From positions 62,001 through 126,000 of the forward strand of contig JAQURG010000001.1 in assembly GCA_028715725.1 (NCBI GenBank): 64,000 nucleotides of DNA. Reading direction: 5' to 3'. The notes under the pieces are model-generated. The model saw only the letters and a program-made list of their open reading frames with translations. It searched no databases and had not been told where the DNA came from. Source of the stretch: Methylococcales bacterium. GTDB taxonomy: Bacteria > Pseudomonadota > Gammaproteobacteria > Methylococcales > Methylomonadaceae. The translations under genes were made by a program, and so were the position numbers. The first letter of the stretch is position 1, and each line of letters opens with the position of its first letter. Of the stretch, positions 16,089 to 26,421 are shown in pieces.

Positions 16089-19000
16089 TTAACTCACCTC
16101 ATTAAGGCGGCCGCTACCTTTAACATCGCTTTGCCTGTGCTTTTCCTGAAATTGCAAGACCAGACTATAGATCACCGGAAACACCAAAAGACTTAATATC
16201 AGCACTGTCAGCATCCCGCCCATCGCCGGCGCCGCTACGCGCTGAGTGACATCGGCGCCGGTGCCGGTGGCCCACATGATTGGTATCAAACCTACAATAT
16301 TGGCAAGGGATGTTATTGCCACAGGCCTTACGCGCAGTGCGGTGGCTGCTTCTGTAACAACTCTGATTTCGTCGCCGGTCAAGGGCGCCTGCTTTCGCTC
16401 CCGCAGCTTGGCGATTTCAATATCGATAAAACTTAAGACCATGACGCCTGTTTCAGCGGCGGTACCAGCGAGGGCGATAAAGCCGACATAGACCCCAATC
16501 GATAAATTGAATCCGAGCCAGTACACCAGCCAGATGCCGCCGATGAGGCTGAAAGGAATCGCTAGCATGACAAGGGCCGGTTCGGTAACATTGCGGAAAG
16601 CACTGTATAACAGGATAAAAATCAGCAGTAGCGTGAGCGGCACAACCGTACGCAACCGTTCCGCCGCCCGTTCCATATATTCGAACTGGCCTGACCAGGT
16701 GACGGTATAACCGGCGGGGAGTTTGACGCGTTCGGCCAGCGTTTTTTTAGCGAGGGCAACAAATCCGCCTATATCGGATGTCTTGATATCCACATAGACC
16801 CAGGCATTGGGTTTGGCATCTTCGGTTTTAATCACATCCGTACCGCGCGTAAACTTAATTTCGGTCACCAGCGTCAATGGTATCTGGCTGCCTGTGGGCG
16901 TGGGGATCAATACGCGCCGTAACGCTTCCAGATTATCGCGCAGATCGCGCGGATAACGCAGATTGACCGGATAACGTTCCAGGCCTTCAACGGTTTGAGT
17001 GATATTCATGCCGCCAATAGCACTTTGAATAACATCCTGCACATCGCCGATAGTCAGTCCATAACGTGCCGCCGCTTCCCGGTTAATATCAAAATCCAGG
17101 AAATAACCGCCGACCGCCCTATCGCCGTAGGCCGACAGCGTTTCCGGCAAAGTCTTCATCGCCTGTTCGATTTGCAGCGACAGAGACTGCAGAACATTCA
17201 GATCAGGTCCTGAAACCTTGATACCTACCGGCGTTTTGATGCCGGTAGACAGCATATCGGTACGGTTTTTAATCGGCATGGTCCAGGTGTTGGCCAAGCC
17301 GGGAAAGTGAATGGCCTTGTCCATTTCATCCATCAGTTGCCGAGTGGTTTTGTCAGGATCGGGCCATTGTTCCCGCGGTTTTAAATGCACGGTGGTTTCC
17401 ACCATCATCAGCGGAGCTGCGTCTGTCGCCGTTTCGGCCCTGCCGATCTTGCCGAACACCTGCTGTACTTCGGGAATCGTTTTCAGCATCTTGTCAGTCT
17501 GCTGTAAGACTTCCCTGGCTTTTGTGATGGATATGCCGGGGAAAGTTGACGGCATATAGAGAATATCGCCTTCATCCAGAGGCGGCATGAACTCGCTGCC
17601 GATCCTGGATAACGGGTACAGCGTGGACACCATCAATAAGACAGTCAGTATTACTGTCAATAACCGCCAACGCATCGCCAGCTTCAAAACCGGCGCATGA
17701 ATAAAGTGCAAAAAACGATTAATCGGATTTTTCTGTTCGGGAATGATCTTGCCGCGGACGAAATAACCCACCAACACCGGCACCAGCGTGATGGTCAATA
17801 TGGCTGCCGCCCCCATCGCGTAGGTTTTGGTAAAAGCCAACGAGCTGAATAAGCGCCCTTCCTGCGCCTCCATGGTAATAATGGGCAGAAAGGAAACGGT
17901 AATGACCAGCAGTGATGAAAAAAGGCCGGCGCCCACTTCACGGGATGATTCGCCTATAGCCTGCCAATGTTCTTTTTCGGTCAGTTTGGCTTGTTTTTTT
18001 TCGGCGGCCGCAGCCAGGCGTTTATGGGCATTTTCAACCATCACCACGGCGCCGTCGACCATATCGCCGATAGCAAGGGCAATACCGCCCAGCGACATGA
18101 TATTGGCGTTCAGCCCCTGCCATTTCATGACAATGAACGCCATAAGAATGCCCAGCGGCAAGGTGATAACGATCACCAGAGATGATCGCAGATGCAGCAG
18201 AAACAAGGCGACCAGGCTGCAAACGATGATAAGTTCCTGAGTCAGCGCCTCATTGAGAGTATCCACCGCGCGTTCAATCAAATGGCCGCGGTCATAAACG
18301 GTAACAATTTCAACTCCTTGCGGCAGACCTTTTTTTAATTCGTCCAGTTTTTTTCGCACGTCTTCTATAGTGGCCAAGGCATTTTCACCAAAACGCATAA
18401 TCACAACGCCGCCGGCCACTTCGCCTTCACCATTCAGTTCTACAATGCCACGGCGCAGTTCCGGGCCAAGCTGGATATGCGCGACATCCTGCAAGCGTAT
18501 CGGCGTTCCGTTGACATCCACACCCACCGGGATGGTTTTGAGATCATCTATGGATTTGATGTAGCCCAAGCCCCTGACCATATATTCGGTTTCGCCCATT
18601 TCGAACAATCGGCCGCCGACGTCATTATTGGAACGTTTGATTGCAGTAATAACACTGGATAAAGGAATCTGATAAGCTTGCAAAACATTAGGATCGACTT
18701 CCACCTGATATTGTTTGACGTAGCCACCTACAGAAGCCACTTCGGACACACCGGGAACAGTCTGAAGCGGATAGCGCAAATACCAGTCCTGGATGGAGCG
18801 CAATTGAGACAAGTCGTGCTTGCCGCTTTTATCCAGCAGTGCATATTCATAAATCCAGCCCACGCCGGTCGCATCAGGGCCCAAGGTCGGCGTAACGCCC
18901 TGCGGCAACCGTCCTTTAACATAATTAAGGTATTCCAGCACCCGCGATCGCGCCCAGTACATATCGGTGCCATCTTCAAAAATGACATAAACGAATGACA

Positions 19001-19268
19001 GGCCGAAGAAGGAATAGCCGCGCACCACCTTGGCATGAGGCACAGCCAGCATGGCCGTGGTTAAGGGATAGGTAATCTGATTTTCAACCACCTGCGGCGA
19101 TTGATCGGGATAATCGGTAAAAACGATAACCTGTACATCGGACAGATCCGGTATCGCATCCAGCGATATGTTTTTATAAGACCAAAGTCCTGCCAACGCC
19201 AGGATAATTGCGCCTAACAGCACCATAAACCGGTCTTTCAACGAACTGTTGATAATAAAATCAGTCAT
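16089..19268 (-). CDS. cusA: heavy-metal efflux RND pump, CusA/CzcA family
   Basis: 1059 aa; DAIPDLSDVQVIVFTDYPDQSPQVVENQITYPLTTAML, FGLSFVYVIFEDGTDMYWARSRVLEYL, IALAIGDMVDGAVVMVENAHKRL. Confidence 0.92.
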   Translation of the reverse strand: MTDFIINSSLKDRFMVLLGAIILALAGLWSYKNISLDAIPDLSDVQVIVFTDYPDQSPQVVENQITYPLTTAMLAVPHAKVVRGYSFFGLSFVYVIFEDGTDMYWARSRVLEYLNYVKGRLPQGVTPTLGPDATGVGWIYEYALLDKSGKHDLSQLRSIQDWYLRYPLQTVPGVSEVASVGGYVKQYQVEVDPNVLQAYQIPLSSVITAIKRSNNDVGGRLFEMGETEYMVRGLGYIKSIDDLKTIPVGVDVNGTPIRLQDVAHIQLGPELRRGIVELNGEGEVAGGVVIMRFGENALATIEDVRKKLDELKKGLPQGVEIVTVYDRGHLIERAVDTLNEALTQELIIVCSLVALFLLHLRSSLVIVITLPLGILMAFIVMKWQGLNANIMSLGGIALAIGDMVDGAVVMVENAHKRLAAAAEKKQAKLTEKEHWQAIGESSREVGAGLFSSLLVITVSFLPIITMEAQEGRLFSSLAFTKTYAMGAAAILTITLVPVLVGYFVRGKIIPEQKNPINRFLHFIHAPVLKLAMRWRLLTVILTVLLMVSTLYPLSRIGSEFMPPLDEGDILYMPSTFPGISITKAREVLQQTDKMLKTIPEVQQVFGKIGRAETATDAAPLMMVETTVHLKPREQWPDPDKTTRQLMDEMDKAIHFPGLANTWTMPIKNRTDMLSTGIKTPVGIKVSGPDLNVLQSLSLQIEQAMKTLPETLSAYGDRAVGGYFLDFDINREAAARYGLTIGDVQDVIQSAIGGMNITQTVEGLERYPVNLRYPRDLRDNLEALRRVLIPTPTGSQIPLTLVTEIKFTRGTDVIKTEDAKPNAWVYVDIKTSDIGGFVALAKKTLAERVKLPAGYTVTWSGQFEYMERAAERLRTVVPLTLLLIFILLYSAFRNVTEPALVMLAIPFSLIGGIWLVYWLGFNLSIGVYVGFIALAGTAAETGVMVLSFIDIEIAKLRERKQAPLTGDEIRVVTEAATALRVRPVAITSLANIVGLIPIMWATGTGADVTQRVAAPAMGGMLTVLILSLLVFPVIYSLVLQFQEKHRQSDVKGSGRLNEVS

Positions 19269-20715
19269 GCTGATGCGCTCCGTGATCGACCGGCAACGGC
19301 TTTTTTTCAGGCTGCTGTTGAGGCACCGAAGGTTCCATCATTTTGGCTGTGGCTTCATGCAATCTGGATTCGGAATCAATCAGGAATTGTGCGGAAGTAA
19401 CGACTTCTTCGCCTGCTTTTACGCCGTCAAGAATTGCAACATCGCCATTAGAAGCCAAACCGGTTGTCACCAGACGAGGTTCAAACTTGCCCGCGCCCCG
19501 CACAATAAAAACCTGTGATTTCGCGCCTGAACGAACAACCGCCTCAGAAGGAATAACCAGCGCATCTAATTGTTTACCGGCATAAATAGTCACTTGGGCG
19601 AACATATCCGGCTTTAACAATAACTCCGCGTTATTAAATACAAGGCGCACCTTGATGGTTCGAGTTTTGGCTTCGGCATAAGGATAAATGAAGGCCAGAC
19701 GCCCCTTGAAAATTCGCCCCGGAACACCGGCCAATTGCATTTCCACGGGGTCGCCTGTTTTAACCCAGGGCAATTCATACTCGTAAATATCGGCGTATAC
19801 CCAGACTTTGGATAAATCGGCGATCATGTAAAGTTCGGTAGCCGGCGTGACATACTGCCCTTCCCTGGCGCCTATATTGATCACTATGCCATCTGCCGGC
19901 GTATGGATATGCAAGCCTTTTTTAATGCTATGAGTGTGCATCAGATCATGCAGTTGATGCTCGGGCACATCCAGCAGTTTCAACCGTTCACGAGTACTGA
20001 TTACCATCTCTTCCGCACCGCGGCGTATATCTTCAATAGGACTATTTTGCAATACCTTAAGACCGTTTAAAGCCAGAACATATTCCTGTTGAGTGGCCAC
20101 CAACTGCGGTGAATAAATGCTCAGTAGATCATCATTCTTCTTTACCCATTCACCGGTTTTATCGACACGCAGCGTTTCTATCCAGCCTTCCGTTTTAGGA
20201 TGCAAACGGACGATACGCTCTTCATCATAGGCCACTCGCCCGACAGTGCGCACAGTATGCGAAAGCGTCGTCTTTTTTGCCATAGCCGTGCGCACACCCA
20301 TGTTTTGTACAGTGACGGCGTCGATTTTGACGGTTCCGGCTGAATCTGCGTCGCGGGTGTCAGCCTCGGCATAGACAGGGACATAATCCATGCCTATCTC
20401 ATCTTTTGCAGGAACGGGCGAAGTGACCGAGGGATTCATCGAATTTCGGTAAAAAAGAATTTTGCGTTCCCGAGGTTTATTATCCTCGGCAAAGATCGGA
20501 ATATAATCCATATCCATAGCATCCTTTGCCGGAACGGGAGAAGTAACAGCTGGATTCATCGGATTACGATAAAACAAGGGCTTTTTAATTTCTGCCGACT
20601 GCTTCCCGGCTTCAGGATTTTGCATCTCTGCCCGACTGTAAACCGCCAGCCAATATCCGCCGCCGGCGCCCAAAGCCAGCATTATCACAGCTGTCATTAA
20701 TAACTGCTTATTCAT
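19261..20715 (-). CDS. cusB: efflux RND periplasmic adaptor, CusB-like, with two heavy-metal-binding-domain motifs
   Basis: FYRNPMNPAVTSPVPAKDAMDMDYIPI and FYRNSMNPSVTSPVPAKDEIGMDYVPV; HlyD-type core; precedes cusA. Confidence 0.92.
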   Translation of the reverse strand: MNKQLLMTAVIMLALGAGGGYWLAVYSRAEMQNPEAGKQSAEIKKPLFYRNPMNPAVTSPVPAKDAMDMDYIPIFAEDNKPRERKILFYRNSMNPSVTSPVPAKDEIGMDYVPVYAEADTRDADSAGTVKIDAVTVQNMGVRTAMAKKTTLSHTVRTVGRVAYDEERIVRLHPKTEGWIETLRVDKTGEWVKKNDDLLSIYSPQLVATQQEYVLALNGLKVLQNSPIEDIRRGAEEMVISTRERLKLLDVPEHQLHDLMHTHSIKKGLHIHTPADGIVINIGAREGQYVTPATELYMIADLSKVWVYADIYEYELPWVKTGDPVEMQLAGVPGRIFKGRLAFIYPYAEAKTRTIKVRLVFNNAELLLKPDMFAQVTIYAGKQLDALVIPSEAVVRSGAKSQVFIVRGAGKFEPRLVTTGLASNGDVAILDGVKAGEEVVTSAQFLIDSESRLHEATAKMMEPSVPQQQPEKKPLPVDHGAHQHD

Positions 20716-21994
20716 AGATTTCCTCCTTGCCAACGGCTGCGTTTAACTGAGCCAGCGACTGATTGGCTTCGGTAAACGCTTTCCAGTATTGGGTCTGGTA
20801 TTCGAACAGGTTTATCTGGCTGCGCACCAGATTCAGGAAATCAACCTTGTTGACCTGATAACCTGCCAGCATGGAGGCAACTGTTTGTTTTGCCTGCGGC
20901 ACGATGCCGGTGTCATATAATACAAATTGATTTTTAGCGCGCTGATAATCCGTATAACCTTGCGATATTTGTGACCGCACCTTGTTCCACTCATCCTGTA
21001 ACGCGTATTTTTCCTGCATTAATTCGCGGGTGCGCTGGTCTACCGCCTTGGCCTGTTTTTGGGCGGCAAAAATCGGCACGTTCATACTTAGATTCAAACT
21101 TAACATATCTGAACGCTTGTTCCCGGACGGCGTATTAGCTCTGGCACCATAAGACGCATCAACACTAAAGTCCGGCAGATACTCTTTTTTTGCCAGATCC
21201 AGACGCGATTGGGCGGCATTAATGCCCAGCCGATTGCCCTCCAGTATGGCTCTGGATGTTTCAGCATGCTGATAAAGCTGATTTTCCTGTTTAATGGCGG
21301 GCAATTGAAGTTCAACCTTTTCCGGTAAACGTAAATCTGCATTGGCCGGTTTATCCAGGAGTGCATTCAAGCTGGCCACTGCATTGCGGCGTGACGCCTT
21401 AAGCACCAATTGCTGATCGAGCAGTTTGGATAATTCCAGTTGCGCCAGCAGTACATCCTGCTGCAAACCCTCGCCGACTTCATATTTGGTTCTGGCAATA
21501 TCCACAAACTGTTGTAGCAAAACATAGTTGCTATCGACGATTTTCAGCGTGCGGTCCAGATAAAAAATCAGCCACCAGGTTGTTTTAACTTCGCTTAATA
21601 ACCGCCAACGGACTTCGGTGACATTTTGCGAAGCAGCTTCCGCTTCAAATGCCGCCGCTTGTTCACGCAGTGCAAGTTTGCCGGGAAAAGGAATGGCTTG
21701 GGAAATACCTCCCCCCAACTGCGTCATATCTTCCTGGTTAAGGTTAAAATTATTAACTGGCAGGTTCAAGGCGCTAATACTGATTTGAGGGTCAGGCAGA
21801 GCGCCTTCTTGCGAAGGAACAGCAGCCATCGCCTGTGCCCTCGCCTGCATTTGCGCCAGGCCGGGATTCCCCTGCACAGCGAGTTCGGTTGCAGCCTGAA
21901 GCGTTAAAATAGAGGGCTCTGCACTGGCGGCAATGCGGCAGGAAAGCAAAGCGCAGGTGAAGACAATACACTTAAAAATGATTTGTAGCGACAT
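20708..21994 (-). CDS. outer membrane efflux protein (TolC/CusC family)
   Basis: TolC-like coiled-coil repeats (LDLAKKEYLPDFSVDASYGAR); operonic with cusBA. Confidence 0.9.
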   Translation of the reverse strand: MSLQIIFKCIVFTCALLSCRIAASAEPSILTLQAATELAVQGNPGLAQMQARAQAMAAVPSQEGALPDPQISISALNLPVNNFNLNQEDMTQLGGGISQAIPFPGKLALREQAAAFEAEAASQNVTEVRWRLLSEVKTTWWLIFYLDRTLKIVDSNYVLLQQFVDIARTKYEVGEGLQQDVLLAQLELSKLLDQQLVLKASRRNAVASLNALLDKPANADLRLPEKVELQLPAIKQENQLYQHAETSRAILEGNRLGINAAQSRLDLAKKEYLPDFSVDASYGARANTPSGNKRSDMLSLNLSMNVPIFAAQKQAKAVDQRTRELMQEKYALQDEWNKVRSQISQGYTDYQRAKNQFVLYDTGIVPQAKQTVASMLAGYQVNKVDFLNLVRSQINLFEYQTQYWKAFTEANQSLAQLNAAVGKEEIYE

Positions 21995-22039
21995 AATAGC
22001 CTCGTACACACGTTATTAATCCTTTAACGGATATGTTAT

Positions 22040-22058
22040 GTTGAGTCGACGTAGAGTC
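22040..22058. promoter_or_regulatory. direct repeat GTTGAGTC-gac-GTAGAGTC upstream of the efflux operon; TTGACT on the - strand could be a -35
   Basis: Two 8-mers with one mismatch at 11-bp spacing, about 45 bp upstream of the cusC-like start; TTGACT-16-TAACAT on the - strand. Confidence 0.35.
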
Positions 22059-22240
22059 AATGGCCGCTGTTAAGAATTATTTGACAGGCTGCACTTGCAA
22101 ATTAGCTTACGCTCTTGCAAGTTATTCGCACAGTACGAATCGGATCTCAAAATTCAGGCGGTAACTCTTACGACTGCTGGAGAGCGTAAAAGCATTACAA
22201 GCGATGCATGGAGTTCAGCAATCAGACTTCGCAGTAGCTT

Positions 22241-22651
22241 TTAAGCACTTTTCGAGAGACTACTGATTGGAGGCCTGATATCGGGGGAGAATGAAAAGGA
22301 GCTGAAAGCGGGCTTTTCTGCTTGTTCATAGCGGTGAGCACCGTATTCCTGAACAAACAAAAAAGCAGCTGTTATTCCGCCATCGCCACATAGATGAAAG
22401 CTGCAACTGCTACTGATATGGCAGAATGTTCCGATTTTATGAGGTTGATGACATTGATCGGAACTCTGAATTGCTGCAAGACCTGTATGATTGACCAGGT
22501 CGGTGGCAGCGAAAGCGGGTGTAAAAGATGATTCAGACAGTTGACTTGCCATACCTGAGTAATAGCCAAACGCAGACGTAAACGGCATGATGACCATTAT
22601 AAATATCAGCAAGAATGAAAAGGGGCGCCGCCTGGTCATCATGTGGGTCAT
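22241..22651 (-). CDS. small exported Cys/His-containing protein of unknown function
   Basis: 136 aa with N-terminal hydrophobic segment and QCHQPHKIGTFCHISSSCSFHLCGDGG; upstream of the efflux operon on the same strand. Confidence 0.55.
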   Translation of the reverse strand: MTHMMTRRRPFSFLLIFIMVIMPFTSAFGYYSGMASQLSESSFTPAFAATDLVNHTGLAAIQSSDQCHQPHKIGTFCHISSSCSFHLCGDGGITAAFLFVQEYGAHRYEQAEKPAFSSFSFSPDIRPPISSLSKSA

Positions 22652-22696
22652 ATTGTATTTGTAAAAAATCGACAGGTATTAATGCCTTATACGAGT

Positions 22697-24193
22697 TTAC
22701 ATTTCAACAATGGCACTTTGCGAATTGCGTTCGGTCTGTGCATGGTCATTACGTAATGCTTCAGTTCGCTCCAGATAGACATCATCAACATCACCGGTAA
22801 TATATTCATTGCTAAAGCATGAGGTATCGAAGTGCTGAATGGAGGGATTTCCTTTACGGACAGCCTCAATCAGGTCATTTAACTCCTGATAAATGACGCG
22901 GTCTGCGCCTATGGCTGTGCAAACCTCATCCTCAGTACGGTTATGGGCGATCAGTTCATGGGCAGCCGGCATATCAATACCATAAACATTCGGATAACGA
23001 ACCGGAGGCGCGGCGGAAGCAAAATAGACTTTTTTAGCCCCGGCATCCCTGGCCAATTGAATGATTTGCGCGGACGTTGTCCCTCTGACTATCGAATCAT
23101 CAACCAGCAATACATTCTTCCCTTCAAATTCCAGGCCAATGGCGTTTAATTTTTGTCTGACCGATTTTTCTCTCATTTTCTGGCCGGGCATGATGAATGT
23201 TCTGCCGATATACCGGTTTTTTATAAACCCTTCCCGGTACTTTACGCCTAAAATATTCGCCATTTGCAACGCAGCTGTTCTGCTGGTGTCAGGTATGGGT
23301 ATCACCACGTCAATATCATTATCAGGCCATTCCCTAAGCACTTTTGCGGCTAATTTCTCGCCCATACGCAAACGCGCTTTATAGACGGAAATACGATCAA
23401 TAATGGAATCCGGCCGGGCAAAATAAACGTACTCAAAAATACAGGGACAATGATCCACCCCTTCAGTGCATTGTTTGGTATGTAATTCACCTGATTTTTC
23501 AATAAATACGGCTTCCCCAGGCTCAAGGTCTCTGATAAGTTCAAAGCCAAGCACATCCAGAGCAACACTTTCAGAGGCAATCATGAACTCGGAACCCTGA
23601 TCTGTCTTTCTTTCGCCGAACACAATGGGTCTAATGCCATGTGGATCTCTAAATCCCAGAACGCCAAAACCTGTAATCATAATAATAACAGCATAGGCGC
23701 CGCGACAGCGTCGGTGAACACCGGAGACAGCCTGAAAAACATCCTCAACGCTCAAATGTAATTTGCCTAAACTTTGTAATTCGTGGGCAAAAACATTGAG
23801 CAGAACTTCAGAATCAGAATCGGTATTAAGATGCCGTTGATCTTCAACGAACAAGGCAACCTTCAAGTCTTCAGTATTAGTTAAATTCCCATTATGCGCG
23901 AGTGTCAAACCAAAAGGTGAGTTGACATAAAACGGCTGGGCCTCTGTAGAACTGGTGCATCCCGCCGTTGGATAGCGGACGTGGGCAATGCCCATATTAC
24001 CTCTCAGCTTTAACATCTGAGCATTGGTAAAAACATCACGAGCCAAGCCGTTTTCTTTACGCAGATGTAACCGTCCACCTTCACAAGTTACAATGCCGGC
24101 AGCATCCTGACCGCGATGTTGTAAAACCATCAATGCGTCATATAACTCCTGATTAACAGCTTGATGTGAAACGATACCAACAATACCACACAT
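22697..24193 (-). CDS. purF: amidophosphoribosyltransferase
   Basis: [51 protein letters not shown]. Confidence 0.98.
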   Translation of the reverse strand: MCGIVGIVSHQAVNQELYDALMVLQHRGQDAAGIVTCEGGRLHLRKENGLARDVFTNAQMLKLRGNMGIAHVRYPTAGCTSSTEAQPFYVNSPFGLTLAHNGNLTNTEDLKVALFVEDQRHLNTDSDSEVLLNVFAHELQSLGKLHLSVEDVFQAVSGVHRRCRGAYAVIIMITGFGVLGFRDPHGIRPIVFGERKTDQGSEFMIASESVALDVLGFELIRDLEPGEAVFIEKSGELHTKQCTEGVDHCPCIFEYVYFARPDSIIDRISVYKARLRMGEKLAAKVLREWPDNDIDVVIPIPDTSRTAALQMANILGVKYREGFIKNRYIGRTFIMPGQKMREKSVRQKLNAIGLEFEGKNVLLVDDSIVRGTTSAQIIQLARDAGAKKVYFASAAPPVRYPNVYGIDMPAAHELIAHNRTEDEVCTAIGADRVIYQELNDLIEAVRKGNPSIQHFDTSCFSNEYITGDVDDVYLERTEALRNDHAQTERNSQSAIVEM

Positions 24194-24355
24194 TATTTTT
24201 ACCTGATTTTAAAAAATATTAGCGAATAATTAACTTATTCCGCAGCCCTGGCTGATCAGTATTCTGCAACTGTGATCTATAGCTGCAAAGATAACCTCTC
24301 CAGGCCTTTGTTTTACTTACTGACGATATCAATATTTAAACTCTCTGCAGTGGCA

Positions 24356-25117
24356 TCACTCCGCTATCAGAATAGACGATATTTTTTGGCTATCCAGTTT
24401 TGCCTTCATTTCCGCAGCACGTTTTTTATCGAGCGAGGGGCCCACTTTAAGGCGGTATAGACCTTTGGTAACGTCCATCGTTACCGGCAATCCTTGCTTG
24501 CGTAAAGTATTCAATAGCGATAAGGCGTTTTCCTTCTTACTGAAAGTACCTGCCTGTATAAACCAGCGCCCTAATTCAGGATTGGATTTGGAAGATTTAC
24601 CACCTGCCTTTTCATTTGCTTTAACCGGTTTTTTAGCCGAAGCCGCCACATCTTCTTCCACAACCGGCCTGGAAGTTAATTTTTGCTGATTATATTCAGA
24701 CTCATCGACTGCTTTTTTAATTTTGACCGGTGCTTTAGTCTCGGCTACAACACCGGTATCCAAAGACTCGGATGCTCCATCATTTTCAGGCTCATCAACA
24801 GGCACTTCGGCATCTGCCGCTGTTTCACCTTCTGAAAGTTCATTTGGCGGGCTTTGCTCATCCGTTGCCAGTTCCGCTTCTTCTGTTACTACCTTTTCAG
24901 ATTCTGTAGCCGGCTTATTCAAAACCTGAGCAACGCCGACAGGCAACTTATTTGCCGACTCTTCGCCGGTTTTAACAGGTGTTTCCGGAATAACCAGCTC
25001 GCTGACCTTCTGACCGCTATTATCTATAGGATCATCGAACAGCATCGGAATAAAAATGGCGGCAAGTGCGGTAACAACCACGGCGCCTATCAATCGTTGT
25101 CTTAATTCTTGATTCAT
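24356..25117 (-). CDS. dedD: SPOR-domain cell division protein, DedD-like
   Basis: N-terminal LRQRLIGAVVVTALAAIFIPMLFDDP; C-terminal SPOR domain (GRWFIQAGTFSKKENALSLLNTLRKQGLPV). Confidence 0.88.
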   Translation of the reverse strand: MNQELRQRLIGAVVVTALAAIFIPMLFDDPIDNSGQKVSELVIPETPVKTGEESANKLPVGVAQVLNKPATESEKVVTEEAELATDEQSPPNELSEGETAADAEVPVDEPENDGASESLDTGVVAETKAPVKIKKAVDESEYNQQKLTSRPVVEEDVAASAKKPVKANEKAGGKSSKSNPELGRWFIQAGTFSKKENALSLLNTLRKQGLPVTMDVTKGLYRLKVGPSLDKKRAAEMKAKLDSQKISSILIAE

Positions 25118-25126
25118 ATTGTCAAC

Positions 25127-26398
25127 TCACCTTTTCTCAAATTCATTCAAACAATCAGATACTAAAAAGAAAGACCCAAAAACCAGCAGTAAATCGCCTT
25201 CCTGAGAGATTTTTTTTGCAGCGTCAAAAGCCTGCTCAAAACTGCTGAAACCGAAAGATACACGAGTTATCGGGCTTTGTGAAAAAATCTGACGCATAAG
25301 GGATTCTGTAGCGGCCCTGGGATTGGACAAAGGAGCAAAAAACCAGTCATAAACCACAGGATTCATAATTTCAAGAACAGCTGCAATGTCCTTGTCTTTC
25401 ATCATTGAAAAAACGGCGTGTATTTTTCTGCCCGGAAATGTATCGGTCAGATGCTCAACTAATGTTTTCACTGCTTCCGGGTTATGGCCGACATCCAGAA
25501 GCACCGGAATTTCATCATTGATCAATTGAAACCGGCCGAGCAACCGGGCGTTTGCCAGACCGAACCGAATAGATTCGTCACTAACCGGCAAGTGTTCAGA
25601 TAACATATCCACTGCCAGTATAACGGCTGAAGCGTTACGATACTGATGCTCACCCTTTAAACCTGGCTCAGGCAATTGGACGATATGTCTTTTATCTGAA
25701 AACCAGTCCCAGGTTTCGGACTGTTTTTGATAGGAAAAATCCTTATTGATGCAATAAAGCCGGGCGTTTTTATCGGCGGCACTTTGAGCCAGTGAGTCAG
25801 GCGGCTTCGGATCGCCTACAATAGCGGGAACTTTCGCACGAAAAATACCCGCTTTTTCCCGCCCTATTGCTTCACGTGTTGAACCCAACCAATCTACATG
25901 GTCGATACCTATGCTGGTTATCAGCGCTACATTAGGGTCGACAATATTAACCGCATCAAGCCGCCCGCCTAATCCGACTTCAAGCAACTGAACATCCACA
26001 TCTGACCGCCAGAATATATCAAGCGCGGCCAGCGTGCCAAATTCAAAATAGCTTAATGAAGTATTGCCGCGAACTGACTCTATTCTTGCAAATGCTTCAC
26101 AAATCAATTGATCCGGCACCGGTAAGCCGTCTATTTTAATTCTCTCATTATACTTCAGAATATGAGGAGAAGAATAAGCGCCGACATGATAGCCCTGCGC
26201 CCTGTAAATCGCTTCAAGATAAGCGATACATGAGCCTTTTCCATTGGTCCCTGCAACAGTAATGGTTAGAGGTTTGACGCCGTCCGGATTAAGTGTATGA
26301 AAAACCCTTGCCGCTCGGTCCAGTCCCAAGTCTATCACTAAAGGATGCAGACTTTCCTGCCAATCCAGCCAAGCCCCCAACGAATCAAAACTCATCAT
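25127..26398 (-). CDS. folC: bifunctional folylpolyglutamate/dihydrofolate synthase
   Basis: TVAGTNGKGSCIAYLEAIY, LLEVGLGGRLDAVN. Confidence 0.96.
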   Translation of the reverse strand: MMSFDSLGAWLDWQESLHPLVIDLGLDRAARVFHTLNPDGVKPLTITVAGTNGKGSCIAYLEAIYRAQGYHVGAYSSPHILKYNERIKIDGLPVPDQLICEAFARIESVRGNTSLSYFEFGTLAALDIFWRSDVDVQLLEVGLGGRLDAVNIVDPNVALITSIGIDHVDWLGSTREAIGREKAGIFRAKVPAIVGDPKPPDSLAQSAADKNARLYCINKDFSYQKQSETWDWFSDKRHIVQLPEPGLKGEHQYRNASAVILAVDMLSEHLPVSDESIRFGLANARLLGRFQLINDEIPVLLDVGHNPEAVKTLVEHLTDTFPGRKIHAVFSMMKDKDIAAVLEIMNPVVYDWFFAPLSNPRAATESLMRQIFSQSPITRVSFGFSSFEQAFDAAKKISQEGDLLLVFGSFFLVSDCLNEFEKR

Positions 26399-26421
26399 TA
26401 GTCAAGTGCTTGAAAAGTGAG

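Noticed and set aside
17827-18240. 137-aa ORF antisense to cusA
   Set aside because: Lies fully inside a well-supported CDS on the other strand; low-complexity Ser/Arg/Ile composition typical of shadow ORFs.
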